NCBI GenBank assembly: GCA_018713375.1
Contig: DVOV01000110.1
Span: 1-8,719 of the forward strand
Direction of reading: 5' to 3'
Source of the DNA: Candidatus Scatomorpha stercorigallinarum
GTDB taxonomy: Bacteria; Bacillota_A; Clostridia; Oscillospirales; Oscillospiraceae
DNA: 8,719 nucleotides
Of the stretch, positions 1 through 5,431 are shown piece by piece (the first letter of the stretch is position 1; each line of letters starts with the position of its first letter). The translations under genes and the position numbers were made by a program. The notes beneath the pieces were generated by a model. That model was not told where the DNA came from. It searched no databases and worked only from the letters and a program-made list of their open reading frames with translations.

Positions 1-693
1 ACCAAAGACGGCGTCCGCCGCTACGGCTTCCACGGCACCAGCCACCGCTATGTCTCCCAGCGCTGCGCCGAGCTCATGGGCAAGCCCATCGAGGAGCTGA
101 AGCTCATCAGCTGCCACATGGGCAACGGCTCGAGCATCTGCGCCATCATGAACGGCAAGAGCGTGGACACCTCCATGGGCTTCACCCCGCTGGTCGGCCT
201 GCCGATGGGCACCCGCGTGGGCGACGTTGACCCGGGCGCCATGCAGTTCATCATGAACAAGTACGGCCTGGACATCGACGCCATGCTGAATATCCTCAAC
301 AAGAAGTCCGGCGTGCTGGGCATTTCCGGCGTCAGCAGCGACTTCCGCGACCTTGAGAACGCCGCCGAGGAGGGCAACGAGCGCGCCCGCCTGGCCCTTG
401 ACATGTTCGACTACTCCGTGGCCAAGGTCGTCGGCAGCTACGTCGCGGCGATGAACGGCGTGGACGCCATCATCTTCACCGCCGGCGTGGGCGAGAACGC
501 CCCCACCACCCGCGCGGGCATCTGCTCCTACCTCGGCTACCTCGGCTGCGAGATCGACGAAGCCGCCAACGCCAAGCGCGGCAGCGACAACCGCATCTCC
601 ACCGACTCCAGCCGCGTCCAGCTGTGGGTCATCCCCACCAACGAGGAGCTCGTGATTGCGCGCGACACCCGCGACATCGTCTCCGCCCTGTGA
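1..693 (+). CDS. ackA: Acetate kinase, C-terminal part (5' end outside window)
   Basis: Acetate kinase interconverts acetyl phosphate + ADP and acetate + ATP in the cytoplasm, the ATP-forming last step of acetate fermentation. The open frame runs from base 1 to a TGA at 691-693, giving 230 codons. The family is about 400 residues, so roughly the first 170 are missing upstream. Visible ASKHA-fold motifs, numbered in the fragment: HGTSH at 11-15, HMGNGSS at 39-45 (phosphate/nucleotide binding), [10 protein letters not shown] at 70-79 with the catalytic arginine at 72, GVGEN at 162-166 with the metal-binding glutamate, and the C-terminal PTNEE...ARDT segment at 212-223. No key residue looks changed. 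A strong terminator follows within 20 bases, so ackA ends its transcription unit; its usual partner pta is not in the window. Confidence 0.97.
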   Translation, partial: TKDGVRRYGFHGTSHRYVSQRCAELMGKPIEELKLISCHMGNGSSICAIMNGKSVDTSMGFTPLVGLPMGTRVGDVDPGAMQFIMNKYGLDIDAMLNILNKKSGVLGISGVSSDFRDLENAAEEGNERARLALDMFDYSVAKVVGSYVAAMNGVDAIIFTAGVGENAPTTRAGICSYLGYLGCEIDEAANAKRGSDNRISTDSSRVQLWVIPTNEELVIARDTRDIVSAL

Positions 694-700
694 GCGCATA

Positions 701-743
701 AAAAAACAGCCCCGCCGTCCCCAACCGGGCGGCGGGTTTTTTT
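701..743. terminator. Bidirectional intrinsic terminator between ackA and the leftward operon
   Basis: A GC-rich stem 711-720 / 727-736 (one G-T pair) with loop ccaacc is followed by seven T residues at 737-743. It is preceded by a run of A at 700-706, which becomes the U tract for leftward transcription. It therefore serves both ackA from the left and the five-gene leftward operon from the right. The TAA stop of the small 52-residue gene lies in the T tract (742-744). Confidence 0.93.
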
Positions 744-900
744 ATTCCGTTTCCCACGGCTCGCCGGCCTCTGCCGAGCGCTCCGCCGGCTCTGCCGGCG
801 GGGTCTCTGCCTCTGAACGCAGCCGCAGCAGCGGCGCGCAGATCACCGAGGCCAGCAGCAGCGAAAATATGAGCGCCACGGCCGCGACTGTCTGCTTCAT
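742..900 (-). CDS. Small membrane-anchored protein, 52 aa, unknown function
   Basis: Not recognised. The ATG at 900-898 overlaps the TGA of the preceding gene as ATGA, which suggests translational coupling. An AAGGTGAG ribosome binding site lies about 8 bases upstream, inside the end of that gene. The product starts MKQTVAAVALIFSLLLASVI, a hydrophobic helix covering about residues 5-24, followed by a short charged, Pro/Glu/Ala-rich tail ending at a TAA placed exactly at the terminator. Cys21 follows a hydrophobic stretch, but the preceding residues (S-V-I) do not fit a lipobox, so I do not call it a lipoprotein. As the last gene of a leftward five-gene cluster of membrane or exported proteins, it could be a small accessory or stabilising subunit (inference). 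The alternative is a chance open frame, but the overlap, ribosome binding site and terminator placement argue for a real gene. Confidence 0.62.
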   Translation of the reverse strand: MKQTVAAVALIFSLLLASVICAPLLRLRSEAETPPAEPAERSAEAGEPWETE

Positions 901-1349
901 GTGTCCGTCTCACCTTTCATAAGTCCGTCGATCACACTGTAGAGCTCCCCCGCGCCCTTCACACGGACGGTGAAGCTCCCCGAACAGTCCACGCTCCCGC
1001 GGCCGTCCGCGCGCACGAAGAGCCACACCGGCCCGCCGGCCGTGTCGATGAACACGCGGTAGTCCCCTGCCTCCGTGCGGATAGCGCCCTTGCGCTTCAC
1101 GCCGCCGTATTCGAGCGAGCGCCCCGCCGCGGCCGCGGCATCGGCTTCGTCGCCGGAAAATTCGCGCACCTCCCCGCCGGGAAAGGCTATGACCTCGAGG
1201 GCCGTCCCGCCGCTCTCCAGGCGGGCGAGCTCCGTTTCGAGCGCACTCCGCAGCCTCCTGACGCTGCTGCGGACAAAAATTACCGCCATGATGGCCAACC
1301 AGACCAGCAGCAGGGCCGCCGCTATCAGGCGGATCTTATTCTTTCCCAT
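897..1349 (-). CDS. Membrane-anchored protein, 150 aa, unknown function
   Basis: Not recognised. A purine-rich ribosome binding site (GAGGGGAAGGGA) sits just before the ATG at 1349-1347. Residues 7-27 form one hydrophobic helix preceded by K/R residues (MGKNKIRLI...), so the chain is probably anchored by an uncleaved N-terminal helix with the rest outside. Residues about 28-46 are charged and helical (RSSVRRLRSALETELARLES), then a beta-rich domain of about 100 residues follows, with alternating hydrophobic strands such as YRVFIDTAG, PVWLFVRADG and SFTVRVKGAG. Its start lies 24 bases after the stop of the upstream leftward gene, and its TGA overlaps the start of the next gene, so it is mid-operon. 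A role in the cell envelope is inferred from topology only. Confidence 0.8.
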   Translation of the reverse strand: MGKNKIRLIAAALLLVWLAIMAVIFVRSSVRRLRSALETELARLESGGTALEVIAFPGGEVREFSGDEADAAAAAGRSLEYGGVKRKGAIRTEAGDYRVFIDTAGGPVWLFVRADGRGSVDCSGSFTVRVKGAGELYSVIDGLMKGETDT

Positions 1350-1373
1350 GTCCCTTCCCCTCTCGCGCCCGGC

Positions 1374-1835
1374 TTATCGCCCGCGGGCCTTGGCCGCCTG
1401 CCCTTCCACCATACGCACGAGGGACGTTTCGCCCAGGGCGGCATTCCCGGCGGCGTCCGTAAGGCCGTCTATCGTCATGACGTCGCCGCGGACGTCAAAT
1501 TCGCCCGTGTAAACGCTGTCTCCCTCGCCGTCGCGCAGGAAAAGCGTCCGCACTCCCTCGCTGGTCACAGCGCGGAGCTCCTCCCAGCCGGCCCCGGTTT
1601 CCAGATATGCCGTCACCTTGCAGCCGCCGCTGCCGTCCTCCCGGCTGACAAGGTAAAACCCGCCATCCTCCCCGGCCCAGACGGAGGGCCCCGCCCAGGG
1701 GCCGGTCGAGTAGACCCGCTCCTGCCAGGCGAAATATTTGTGCCTGTGGATATTCAGGTGTATGCCGAGCACCAGCAGCGGCAGCAGCAGTATGCCCAGG
1801 CACAGAAGTATGCACTTTGCTGTCCCATCCTTCAC
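1374..1835 (-). CDS. Membrane-anchored protein with small beta-rich domain, 153 aa, GTG start
   Basis: Not recognised by name. The start is GTG at 1835-1833: an in-frame TAA lies immediately upstream (1838-1836), and a GGGGTGG ribosome binding site sits 5 bases before it. Residues 8-27 are a single very hydrophobic helix (KCILLCLGILLLPLLVLGIH). The remaining 125 residues are predicted to be extracytoplasmic and beta-rich (GFYLVSRED, CKVTAYLET, VRTLFLRDG, GDVMTIDGL). The pattern of short strands carrying single Trp and Asp-Gly turns recalls small anchored domains of unknown function that occur in Firmicutes, but this is a weak resemblance. It lies 84 bases downstream of the four-helix membrane gene, in the same reading frame, and 24 bases upstream of the next gene. 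Confidence 0.8.
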   Translation of the reverse strand: MKDGTAKCILLCLGILLLPLLVLGIHLNIHRHKYFAWQERVYSTGPWAGPSVWAGEDGGFYLVSREDGSGGCKVTAYLETGAGWEELRAVTSEGVRTLFLRDGEGDSVYTGEFDVRGDVMTIDGLTDAAGNAALGETSLVRMVEGQAAKARGR

Positions 1836-1919
1836 TTAAGCCACCCCGGAGTTTGCCCCGAGCCGGGCATATCCAAGTCCGCCCGGCGCACCAACATAAA
1901 CCGCACCGCCGCGGGGGCG

Positions 1920-2450
1920 TCACTCCCCGGCTTCTGTAATCGGCGCGTCCAGCTCCGGCTCCTTCCGGCGGAACTTCTTTTGTATAAAATACAGCGCCAT
2001 GGTCATCAGGGCGGAAATCTCCGCAGGCAAGAGGTTCATATACATCCTGAACAAGCCGTCGTAGTTCCTGAAATACGCCACAACCGCCGCATATATCACG
2101 CAGAACACGGCGATTGTCACGAGCATGACCACGCGCTCGCGGCGACTCATCTTCTTCCACGAGAGCAGGTAGCAAACGGCATATGCCACGAACACCAGCG
2201 AAATTATTATCATTACATAATCTACCAGAGAATAAAGCCCAAAGTTCAGATCCTCCGACGTGGCCATCGAGTAATAGAGCTCCTCGTCGGCCTCGCTCAT
2301 GCCGCCGGGCCTGAACTGCGAGGATGGACGCACAACCCTCCCGCCAAACACAGTGAGCGACAGCACAAACAGCGCCTGCAGCGCGATGAAAGTGCCGAAC
2401 AGTCTGTTCCGCCAGCCCTTGCTTGTAACATCCCTCAGCGAACCATCCAT
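1920..2450 (-). CDS. Integral membrane protein with four predicted helices, 176 aa
   Basis: Not recognised. The ATG at 2450-2448 has an AAGGAG site 8 bases upstream. Hydrophobic segments are seen at about residues 18-36, 74-97, 106-127 and 136-157, with a loop of about 37 residues between the first two (rich in Ser, Glu and Tyr, and probably extracytoplasmic), positive residues at 99-106 and 158-163, and an acidic cytoplasmic tail. Positive-inside charge suggests both ends are cytoplasmic. No transporter signature, ATPase motif or catalytic motif is visible. It sits 41 bases after the secreted protein gene on the same strand with no promoter or terminator between them, so the two are probably co-transcribed. 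Possible roles are an immunity-type or sensor/anchor membrane protein; none is supported directly. Confidence 0.83.
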   Translation of the reverse strand: MDGSLRDVTSKGWRNRLFGTFIALQALFVLSLTVFGGRVVRPSSQFRPGGMSEADEELYYSMATSEDLNFGLYSLVDYVMIIISLVFVAYAVCYLLSWKKMSRRERVVMLVTIAVFCVIYAAVVAYFRNYDGLFRMYMNLLPAEISALMTMALYFIQKKFRRKEPELDAPITEAGE

Positions 2451-2491
2451 AATTATTTCTCCTTATAGATTAAAAATGATGTGTTGACGTG

Positions 2492-3187
2492 TTAAAACCG
2501 TCTGTATTGCACATTTTGTGCATCTTCAGAAATATACTTATAAGGATATTCATGCCACCCTGAGACGGCTGCAGCTCCGTCAGGATATGCGCTGTCCTCG
2601 ATTCCATAGATACATATAATTTCAGCATAGTTGCCAGCTTCTTCCACATCAGCTTGGGCTGAAGCAGTCATAGTGATCATGAAATCGACCAATGCTGACA
2701 TATAATCGCCCAAATCTGGAATAAACCCGACAACATCAGAAATAATCTCTGCGACTTCTATTTGTTCATCCAAATCTAAGTATTTTTCTGTTCGAGTAGG
2801 CGTAAGCAAGGTAACAGAGAAGGCCATATCCACACCAAACTCTGCAAGTTCCTCGGATGTTTCATAATATATGATTCCGCCATTATTAAACCTGTATCCT
2901 TTAGTTCCCGGATATTCACTATTGTTCTCATAGAGCAGCATCTGCGTATACGAATCCTGCAAATACCACCTGTATGCGAGCTCGTACACTTCCGGGTAGC
3001 CTTCAAGCTGCTCCTCAACAACAGCCATTCTCTCCTCTACAAGGATTTGCACCTCTGCCTCAATCTGCTCCATAGTCATAATTTGCTCATTTTCGGCGTC
3101 CATCTGTCCATCCGACGCAAGCGCCATGGTGCCAAGGGAAAAACTCATTATCAGCGCAAGGAACATGCAGAACAGTCTCTTTTTCAT
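2492..3187 (-). CDS. Secreted protein with signal peptide, 231 aa, unknown function; low-GC gene
   Basis: Not recognised. It begins MKKRLFCMFLALIMSFSLGT, a classical Sec signal peptide with likely cleavage near Ala24/Ser25 (MALAS-D). Residues about 31-62 are highly acidic and heptad-like, and could form a coiled coil. The middle (64-140) is Tyr-rich and acidic. Residues 143-178 are an amphipathic-to-hydrophobic stretch containing GFIPDLGDYMSALVDF, which has the feel of the GFIPxxGD linkers found in some exported toxins, a weak resemblance only. The last 50 residues are Tyr/Glu-rich. An AAGGAG site lies 7 bases before the ATG. It is the first gene of the leftward operon, about 118 bases from its promoter. 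Its base composition is visibly more AT-rich and its codons less G/C-ending than those of all neighbours, which hints at a different origin. Confidence 0.85.
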   Translation of the reverse strand: MKKRLFCMFLALIMSFSLGTMALASDGQMDAENEQIMTMEQIEAEVQILVEERMAVVEEQLEGYPEVYELAYRWYLQDSYTQMLLYENNSEYPGTKGYRFNNGGIIYYETSEELAEFGVDMAFSVTLLTPTRTEKYLDLDEQIEVAEIISDVVGFIPDLGDYMSALVDFMITMTASAQADVEEAGNYAEIICIYGIEDSAYPDGAAAVSGWHEYPYKYISEDAQNVQYRRF

Positions 3188-3311
3188 TTTCTTTCTCCTT
3201 TCAAAATAGTATCATATCTCACCTGCGTTGTCCACTGTGGATTTACATTTTTCCGTCACTCGCGGCCCATCGGAATCTCCCCCAATTCGCTTTTCATTTG
3301 GAGCTGACTAC

Positions 3312-3340
3312 ACTATAACATTATTTTTGATATATTGCAA
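3312..3340 (-). promoter_or_regulatory. Sigma-A type promoter of the leftward operon
   Basis: Read on the minus strand: -35 TTGCAA (3340-3335), a 17-base spacer, and -10 TATAGT (3317-3312) preceded by TGT, making an extended -10. Transcription would start near 3305 and leave a leader of about 118 bases before the secreted-protein gene. No other promoter of similar quality is seen before the five genes. Confidence 0.68.
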
Positions 3341-3371
3341 TGAATATTATTGACAAGATTAGTTTATTCAT
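3335..3371. promoter_or_regulatory. Candidate PadR operator between and over the divergent promoters
   Basis: ATGAATA at 3340-3346 is repeated inverted as TATTCAT at 3365-3371, spaced by 18 bases and flanking the rightward -35 hexamer. A shorter imperfect palindrome, CAATGAATATTATTG at 3338-3352, lies exactly between the two -35 hexamers. PadR-family dimers commonly bind AT-rich inverted repeats at their own promoter, so this is the natural operator candidate. Which repeat is used is not decided by the sequence. Confidence 0.4.
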
Positions 3372-3379
3372 GTTATTAT
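3350..3379 (+). promoter_or_regulatory. Sigma-A type promoter of the padR operon
   Basis: A perfect -35 TTGACA at 3350-3355, an 18-base spacer, and -10 TATTAT at 3374-3379 preceded by TGT (extended -10). Transcription would start near 3386, about 20 bases before the regulator ATG. The -35 is only 9 bases from that of the opposite promoter, so one bound dimer could block both. Confidence 0.72.
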
Positions 3380-3406
3380 AAATGCACAATCGATTGGAGT
3401 TTTCTT

Positions 3407-3766
3407 ATGGCCAAAGAAACAGATTCCGGACATTCGTTCGAAGCTTTTTACAAGCGTGCAACCAGTCCGCTCGTTGTGCTGCGCCTGCTCTCGGAAAAGC
3501 CCATGTACGGCTACGAGATAACGCAGGAGATGAAGCAGCGCAGCGGCGGCAAATACACCATGTCACTGCTCTACCCCGTGCTGTACCGCCTGCTGGACCA
3601 GGGATACGTCTGCGAGGACCACACGGAGGTGGCCGTGGGCCGTGCGCGCACTTATTACGCTATAACCCCGGAAGGGCTGGAGTATTATAAGCGCACCGTG
3701 CAGGACTACCGCCGCATTTCCGGCGTGTTCGAGCAGCTGCTGGAGGGAGGGCCAGGCGATGACTAA
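3407..3766 (+). CDS. PadR-family transcriptional regulator
   Basis: A small winged-helix DNA-binding protein of 119 residues, the usual size of the short PadR subfamily. Family signs are LVVLRLLSEKPMYGYEI at 22-38 (first helices of the wing-helix fold), YTMSLLYPVLYRLLDQGYV at 50-68 (recognition helix), and RARTYYAITPEG at 79-90 (wing), followed by a C-terminal dimerisation helix at 91-112. The start at 3407 is chosen because GGAG (3396-3399) lies 7 bases upstream and because a longer frame would begin at the TTG of the -35 hexamer. It is first in a three-gene operon and divergent from the leftward membrane-protein operon. PadR proteins usually repress their own operon and adjacent export or envelope genes, and are relieved by a small ligand; the ligand here is unknown. 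Confidence 0.95.
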   Translation: MAKETDSGHSFEAFYKRATSPLVVLRLLSEKPMYGYEITQEMKQRSGGKYTMSLLYPVLYRLLDQGYVCEDHTEVAVGRARTYYAITPEGLEYYKRTVQDYRRISGVFEQLLEGGPGDD

Positions 3767-4112
3767 AGCGGCAAAGAAGTATCTTCGATGCGTCTCGCGG
3801 CGTCTGCTCGCCCTGCCCGCCACCCGTGCGTCCCTGCTCGCCGCTCTGGGGAAGGAGATCGCCGAGCGCTGCCCGGAGGGCGGCTTCGACGACATCTCTG
3901 CCGAGTTCGGCGCGCCGGCACACGCCGCAGCAGAGCTGCAGCTGAACGTGAGCGAGGCGGAGCTGTCCGCCGTCAGCGCGCGGCAGAAAAAGCGCACCGC
4001 GATGCTGATAGGCGCATGCGCCGCGCTGGCGCTCATGCTCGGGGTGTATGTGTGGTATGTCCAGACTAATGAAGTTGTTTTTGCAACCAGCGTTATAACT
4101 CAATGCCGCTAA
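3759..4112 (+). CDS. Single-pass membrane protein, DUF6120-like, 117 aa
   Basis: The gene overlaps the end of the padR gene by 8 bases, so the two are translationally linked. The N-terminal 75 residues form a helical, soluble domain (MTKAAKKYLRCVSRRLLALP..., then FDDISAEFGAPAHAAAELQL at about 43-62), followed by a basic RQKKR at 75-79, one transmembrane helix at about 80-101 and a tail of 16 residues. The layout resembles DUF6120 and DUF1700-like proteins that Firmicutes often encode directly after a PadR regulator, where a short cytoplasmic helical domain with an FG-x-P motif is tied to one or more helices. The assignment rests on remembered family pattern, not a search. A job as a membrane-located modulator of the PadR protein is possible but is inference. 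Confidence 0.82.
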   Translation: MTKAAKKYLRCVSRRLLALPATRASLLAALGKEIAERCPEGGFDDISAEFGAPAHAAAELQLNVSEAELSAVSARQKKRTAMLIGACAALALMLGVYVWYVQTNEVVFATSVITQCR

Positions 4113-4123
4113 GAGGTAATGTT

Positions 4124-4582
4124 ATGAAAAGGCTCCCTCGCCTGATTGTTGCTACCATAGTCCTCGTTTGCATGTTCTGCACTTCAGCATTTGCCGGTTT
4201 TTACGGCGAAGCTTGCGAGATCACATACTTTGACGACGGCTCATACTGCATAAGCCGCATAGTGGAATATAGTTCCCCGGCGAGCAGGGCCGCAAATACT
4301 GTTGCTGAGGGCGAGCGCTCCATCGACTACTATAGCGCTTCCGGTGATATGAAGTTCTCCCTCACGCTCCACGGCACTTTTACTTACGACGGCAACATTG
4401 CCCTTGCCACGTCCGCTGACTACGACTATGACATCTACGACACGCTGTGGTCGCTGGACAACGGGCGCGCCTGGTGCGCCGGCGCCACGGCCCTGGCCGA
4501 GGCCACGTTCAGCCACCCTCTCCTCAGCGATGTCGTAATAAACACCTCTCTGAGCTGCAGCCCGGACGGGCATCTCTTCTGA
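4124..4582 (+). CDS. Secreted protein with signal peptide, 152 aa, unknown function
   Basis: Start chosen at 4124: AAGAGGT lies 6 bases upstream and the product then begins with a proper signal peptide (MKRLPRLIVATIVLVCMFCT), with cleavage expected after AFA at 24. An in-frame ATG at 4103 would overlap the previous gene and add seven residues without a ribosome binding site. The mature part is Tyr/Ser/Asp-rich and predicted to be mainly beta-strands: DYYSASGDMKFSLTLHGTFT around 68-87, then ALATSADYDYDIYDTLW, then ATALAEATFS and NTSLSCSPDGH near the end. This pattern of short amphipathic strands is seen in small exported proteins encoded downstream of padR and DUF6120 genes in Clostridia, as I recall, without assigned function. 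The mature protein has four Cys (31, 42, 118, 145), which could form disulphides after export. Confidence 0.82.
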   Translation: MKRLPRLIVATIVLVCMFCTSAFAGFYGEACEITYFDDGSYCISRIVEYSSPASRAANTVAEGERSIDYYSASGDMKFSLTLHGTFTYDGNIALATSADYDYDIYDTLWSLDNGRAWCAGATALAEATFSHPLLSDVVINTSLSCSPDGHLF

Positions 4583-4613
4583 CTCCCACGCTCTTCCTTT
4601 CCTCTTCCCGCCG

Positions 4614-4645
4614 AATTGGGGCCGGACGCCGTCCGGCCCCAATTT
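4614..4645 (+). terminator. Long perfect hairpin, probable terminator of the padR operon
   Basis: AATTGGGGCCGGAC (4614-4627) pairs perfectly over 14 bases with 4631-4644, leaving a 3-base loop. Only three T residues follow the GC core (4643-4645), so the U tract is short. It lies 32 bases after the last padR-operon gene and 5 bases before the rplU promoter, so insulation between the two units is its likely role. Confidence 0.72.
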
Positions 4646-4649
4646 CCTG

Positions 4650-4678
4650 TTGACAGGCCGGGGAAATCATGCTACAAT
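4650..4678 (+). promoter_or_regulatory. Strong promoter of the rplU-rpmA-obgE unit
   Basis: A perfect -35 TTGACA (4650-4655), an exact 17-base spacer and -10 TACAAT (4673-4678) preceded by TGC, giving an extended -10. Transcription should start near 4685, leaving a leader of about 75 bases. The strength fits ribosomal protein expression. Confidence 0.9.
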
Positions 4679-4683
4679 ACTCA

Positions 4684-4760
4684 GGCCGCGTCGAAGGGGC
4701 TTTAAGCGGCCATGCCCGCCCCCAGAGCGAGTCTCTTGAAGAGAGGAATGAAAGAAAAGT
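4684..4760 (+). promoter_or_regulatory. Structured 5' leader of rplU, possible L21-type leader
   Basis: A first hairpin pairs GGCCGC (4684-4689) with GCGGCC (4706-4711). A second region offers two exclusive helices: AGAG (4724-4727) with CTCT (4733-4736), or TCTC (4732-4735) with GAGA (4741-4744). The second would cover GAGAGG (4741-4746), the best match to a ribosome binding site. That site is 14 bases from the rplU ATG, longer than usual; closer to the start there is only a weak A/G run. Firmicutes rplU leaders are known to be structured (the L21 leader family), so autogenous control is plausible; membership in that family is not shown here. Confidence 0.42.
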
Positions 4761-5072
4761 ATGAAGCACGCCATCATCGAGACCGGCGGCAAGCAGTACC
4801 GCGTGGCGGAGGGCGACGTCATTTTCGTCGAGAAGCTCAACGCCGAGGCCGGCGAGACCGTCACGTTCGACCGCGTCCTGGCCGTCATCGACGACGAGGG
4901 CTCCGTTTTCGGCACCCCCGTGGTGGAGGGCGCCGCCGTCACCGGCAGCGTCGTGAAGAACGGCCGCGGCAAGAAGGTCCGCGTCTATAAGATGAAGCCC
5001 AAGAAGGGCTATCAGCGCCTGCAGGGCCACAGGCAGCCCTACAGCAAGGTGCAGATAAACAGCATCGCCTGA
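4761..5072 (+). CDS. rplU: Large-subunit ribosomal protein L21
   Basis: Ribosomal protein bL21, 103 residues, full family length. It starts [19 protein letters not shown], matching the L21 opening ([10 protein letters not shown], 4-13), continues with the strand-rich body ([20 protein letters not shown]) and ends with the characteristic KKGYxxxxGHRQ segment at 81-92 and the VQI end at 98-100, which contact 23S rRNA. The product assembles early into the 50S subunit. It is the first gene after a strong promoter and is followed by rpmA after 36 bases. In most Firmicutes a small gene for the L27-processing protease (prp, ysxB) lies between rplU and rpmA; here the gap is too short to hold it. Confidence 0.98.
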   Translation: MKHAIIETGGKQYRVAEGDVIFVEKLNAEAGETVTFDRVLAVIDDEGSVFGTPVVEGAAVTGSVVKNGRGKKVRVYKMKPKKGYQRLQGHRQPYSKVQINSIA

Positions 5073-5108
5073 AGCAGTTCCGCACTTAACGATTCGGAGG
5101 TGTAACAC

Positions 5109-5372
5109 ATGGCACATAAAAAGGGAATGGGCTCCACCAAGAACGGCCGCGACAGCGAGTCCAAGCGCCTCGGCGCCAAGCGGGCGGACGGACAGTTCGT
5201 CCTGGCCGGCAACATCCTCGTCAGGCAGCGCGGGACCAAGATCCACCCGGGCACCAACGTGGGCAAGGGCAAGGACGACACCCTGTTCTCCCTGGTCGAC
5301 GGCACCGTGAGGTTCGAGCGCTACGGCAAGGACCGCAAGAAGGTCTCCGTTTACGAAGAGATCGCCCAGTAA
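5109..5372 (+). CDS. rpmA: Large-subunit ribosomal protein L27
   Basis: Ribosomal protein bL27, 87 residues, which reaches the peptidyl-transferase centre with its N terminus. The product begins [20 protein letters not shown] and carries the usual [26 protein letters not shown] and [11 protein letters not shown] blocks. An AGGAGG-like site (GGAGG, 5096-5100) lies 8 bases upstream and an in-frame TAA at 5103-5105 closes off any longer form. The mature-type start is therefore encoded directly, without the cleavable N-terminal extension (ending near F-F-A) that is usual in Firmicutes. The absence of that extension matches the absence of prp next door. Confidence 0.98.
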   Translation: MAHKKGMGSTKNGRDSESKRLGAKRADGQFVLAGNILVRQRGTKIHPGTNVGKGKDDTLFSLVDGTVRFERYGKDRKKVSVYEEIAQ

Positions 5373-5378
5373 CAAAGC

Positions 5379-5409
5379 GGCGGACGAGCTTCCCTCGTCC
5401 GCCTTTTTT
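5379..5409 (+). terminator. Intrinsic terminator between rpmA and obgE
   Basis: A perfect 10-base stem GGCGGACGAG (5379-5388) and its complement (5394-5403), with a 5-base loop and six T residues at 5404-5409. Only 22 bases remain before obgE and hold no promoter, so obgE is most likely reached by read-through. That would set obgE below the ribosomal protein genes in expression. Confidence 0.9.
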
Positions 5410-5431
5410 ATTATGCTATAAGGAGTAGACT

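Noticed and set aside
1495..2175. Minus-strand frame of 226 codons overlapping the 153 aa and 176 aa genes
   Set aside because: Arg/Gly-rich composition, no ribosome binding site, and the other leftward frame gives sensible membrane proteins with proper starts.
3206..3234. Second leftward promoter close to the secreted-protein gene (-35 TGGACA, 17 bases, -10 TACTAT)
   Set aside because: Transcription would start at about 3200, on the ribosome binding site itself, and the -10 is poor; the promoter at 3312-3340 is much better placed.
3225..3242. TCCACTGTGGA palindrome in the leftward leader
   Set aside because: Eleven bases with no matching copy near either promoter; too short to claim as an operator or hairpin.
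4748..4990. Open frame starting at ATG 4748 overlapping rplU
   Set aside because: The product is an Arg/His-rich out-of-frame reading of the GC-rich rplU gene, typical of a shadow frame.
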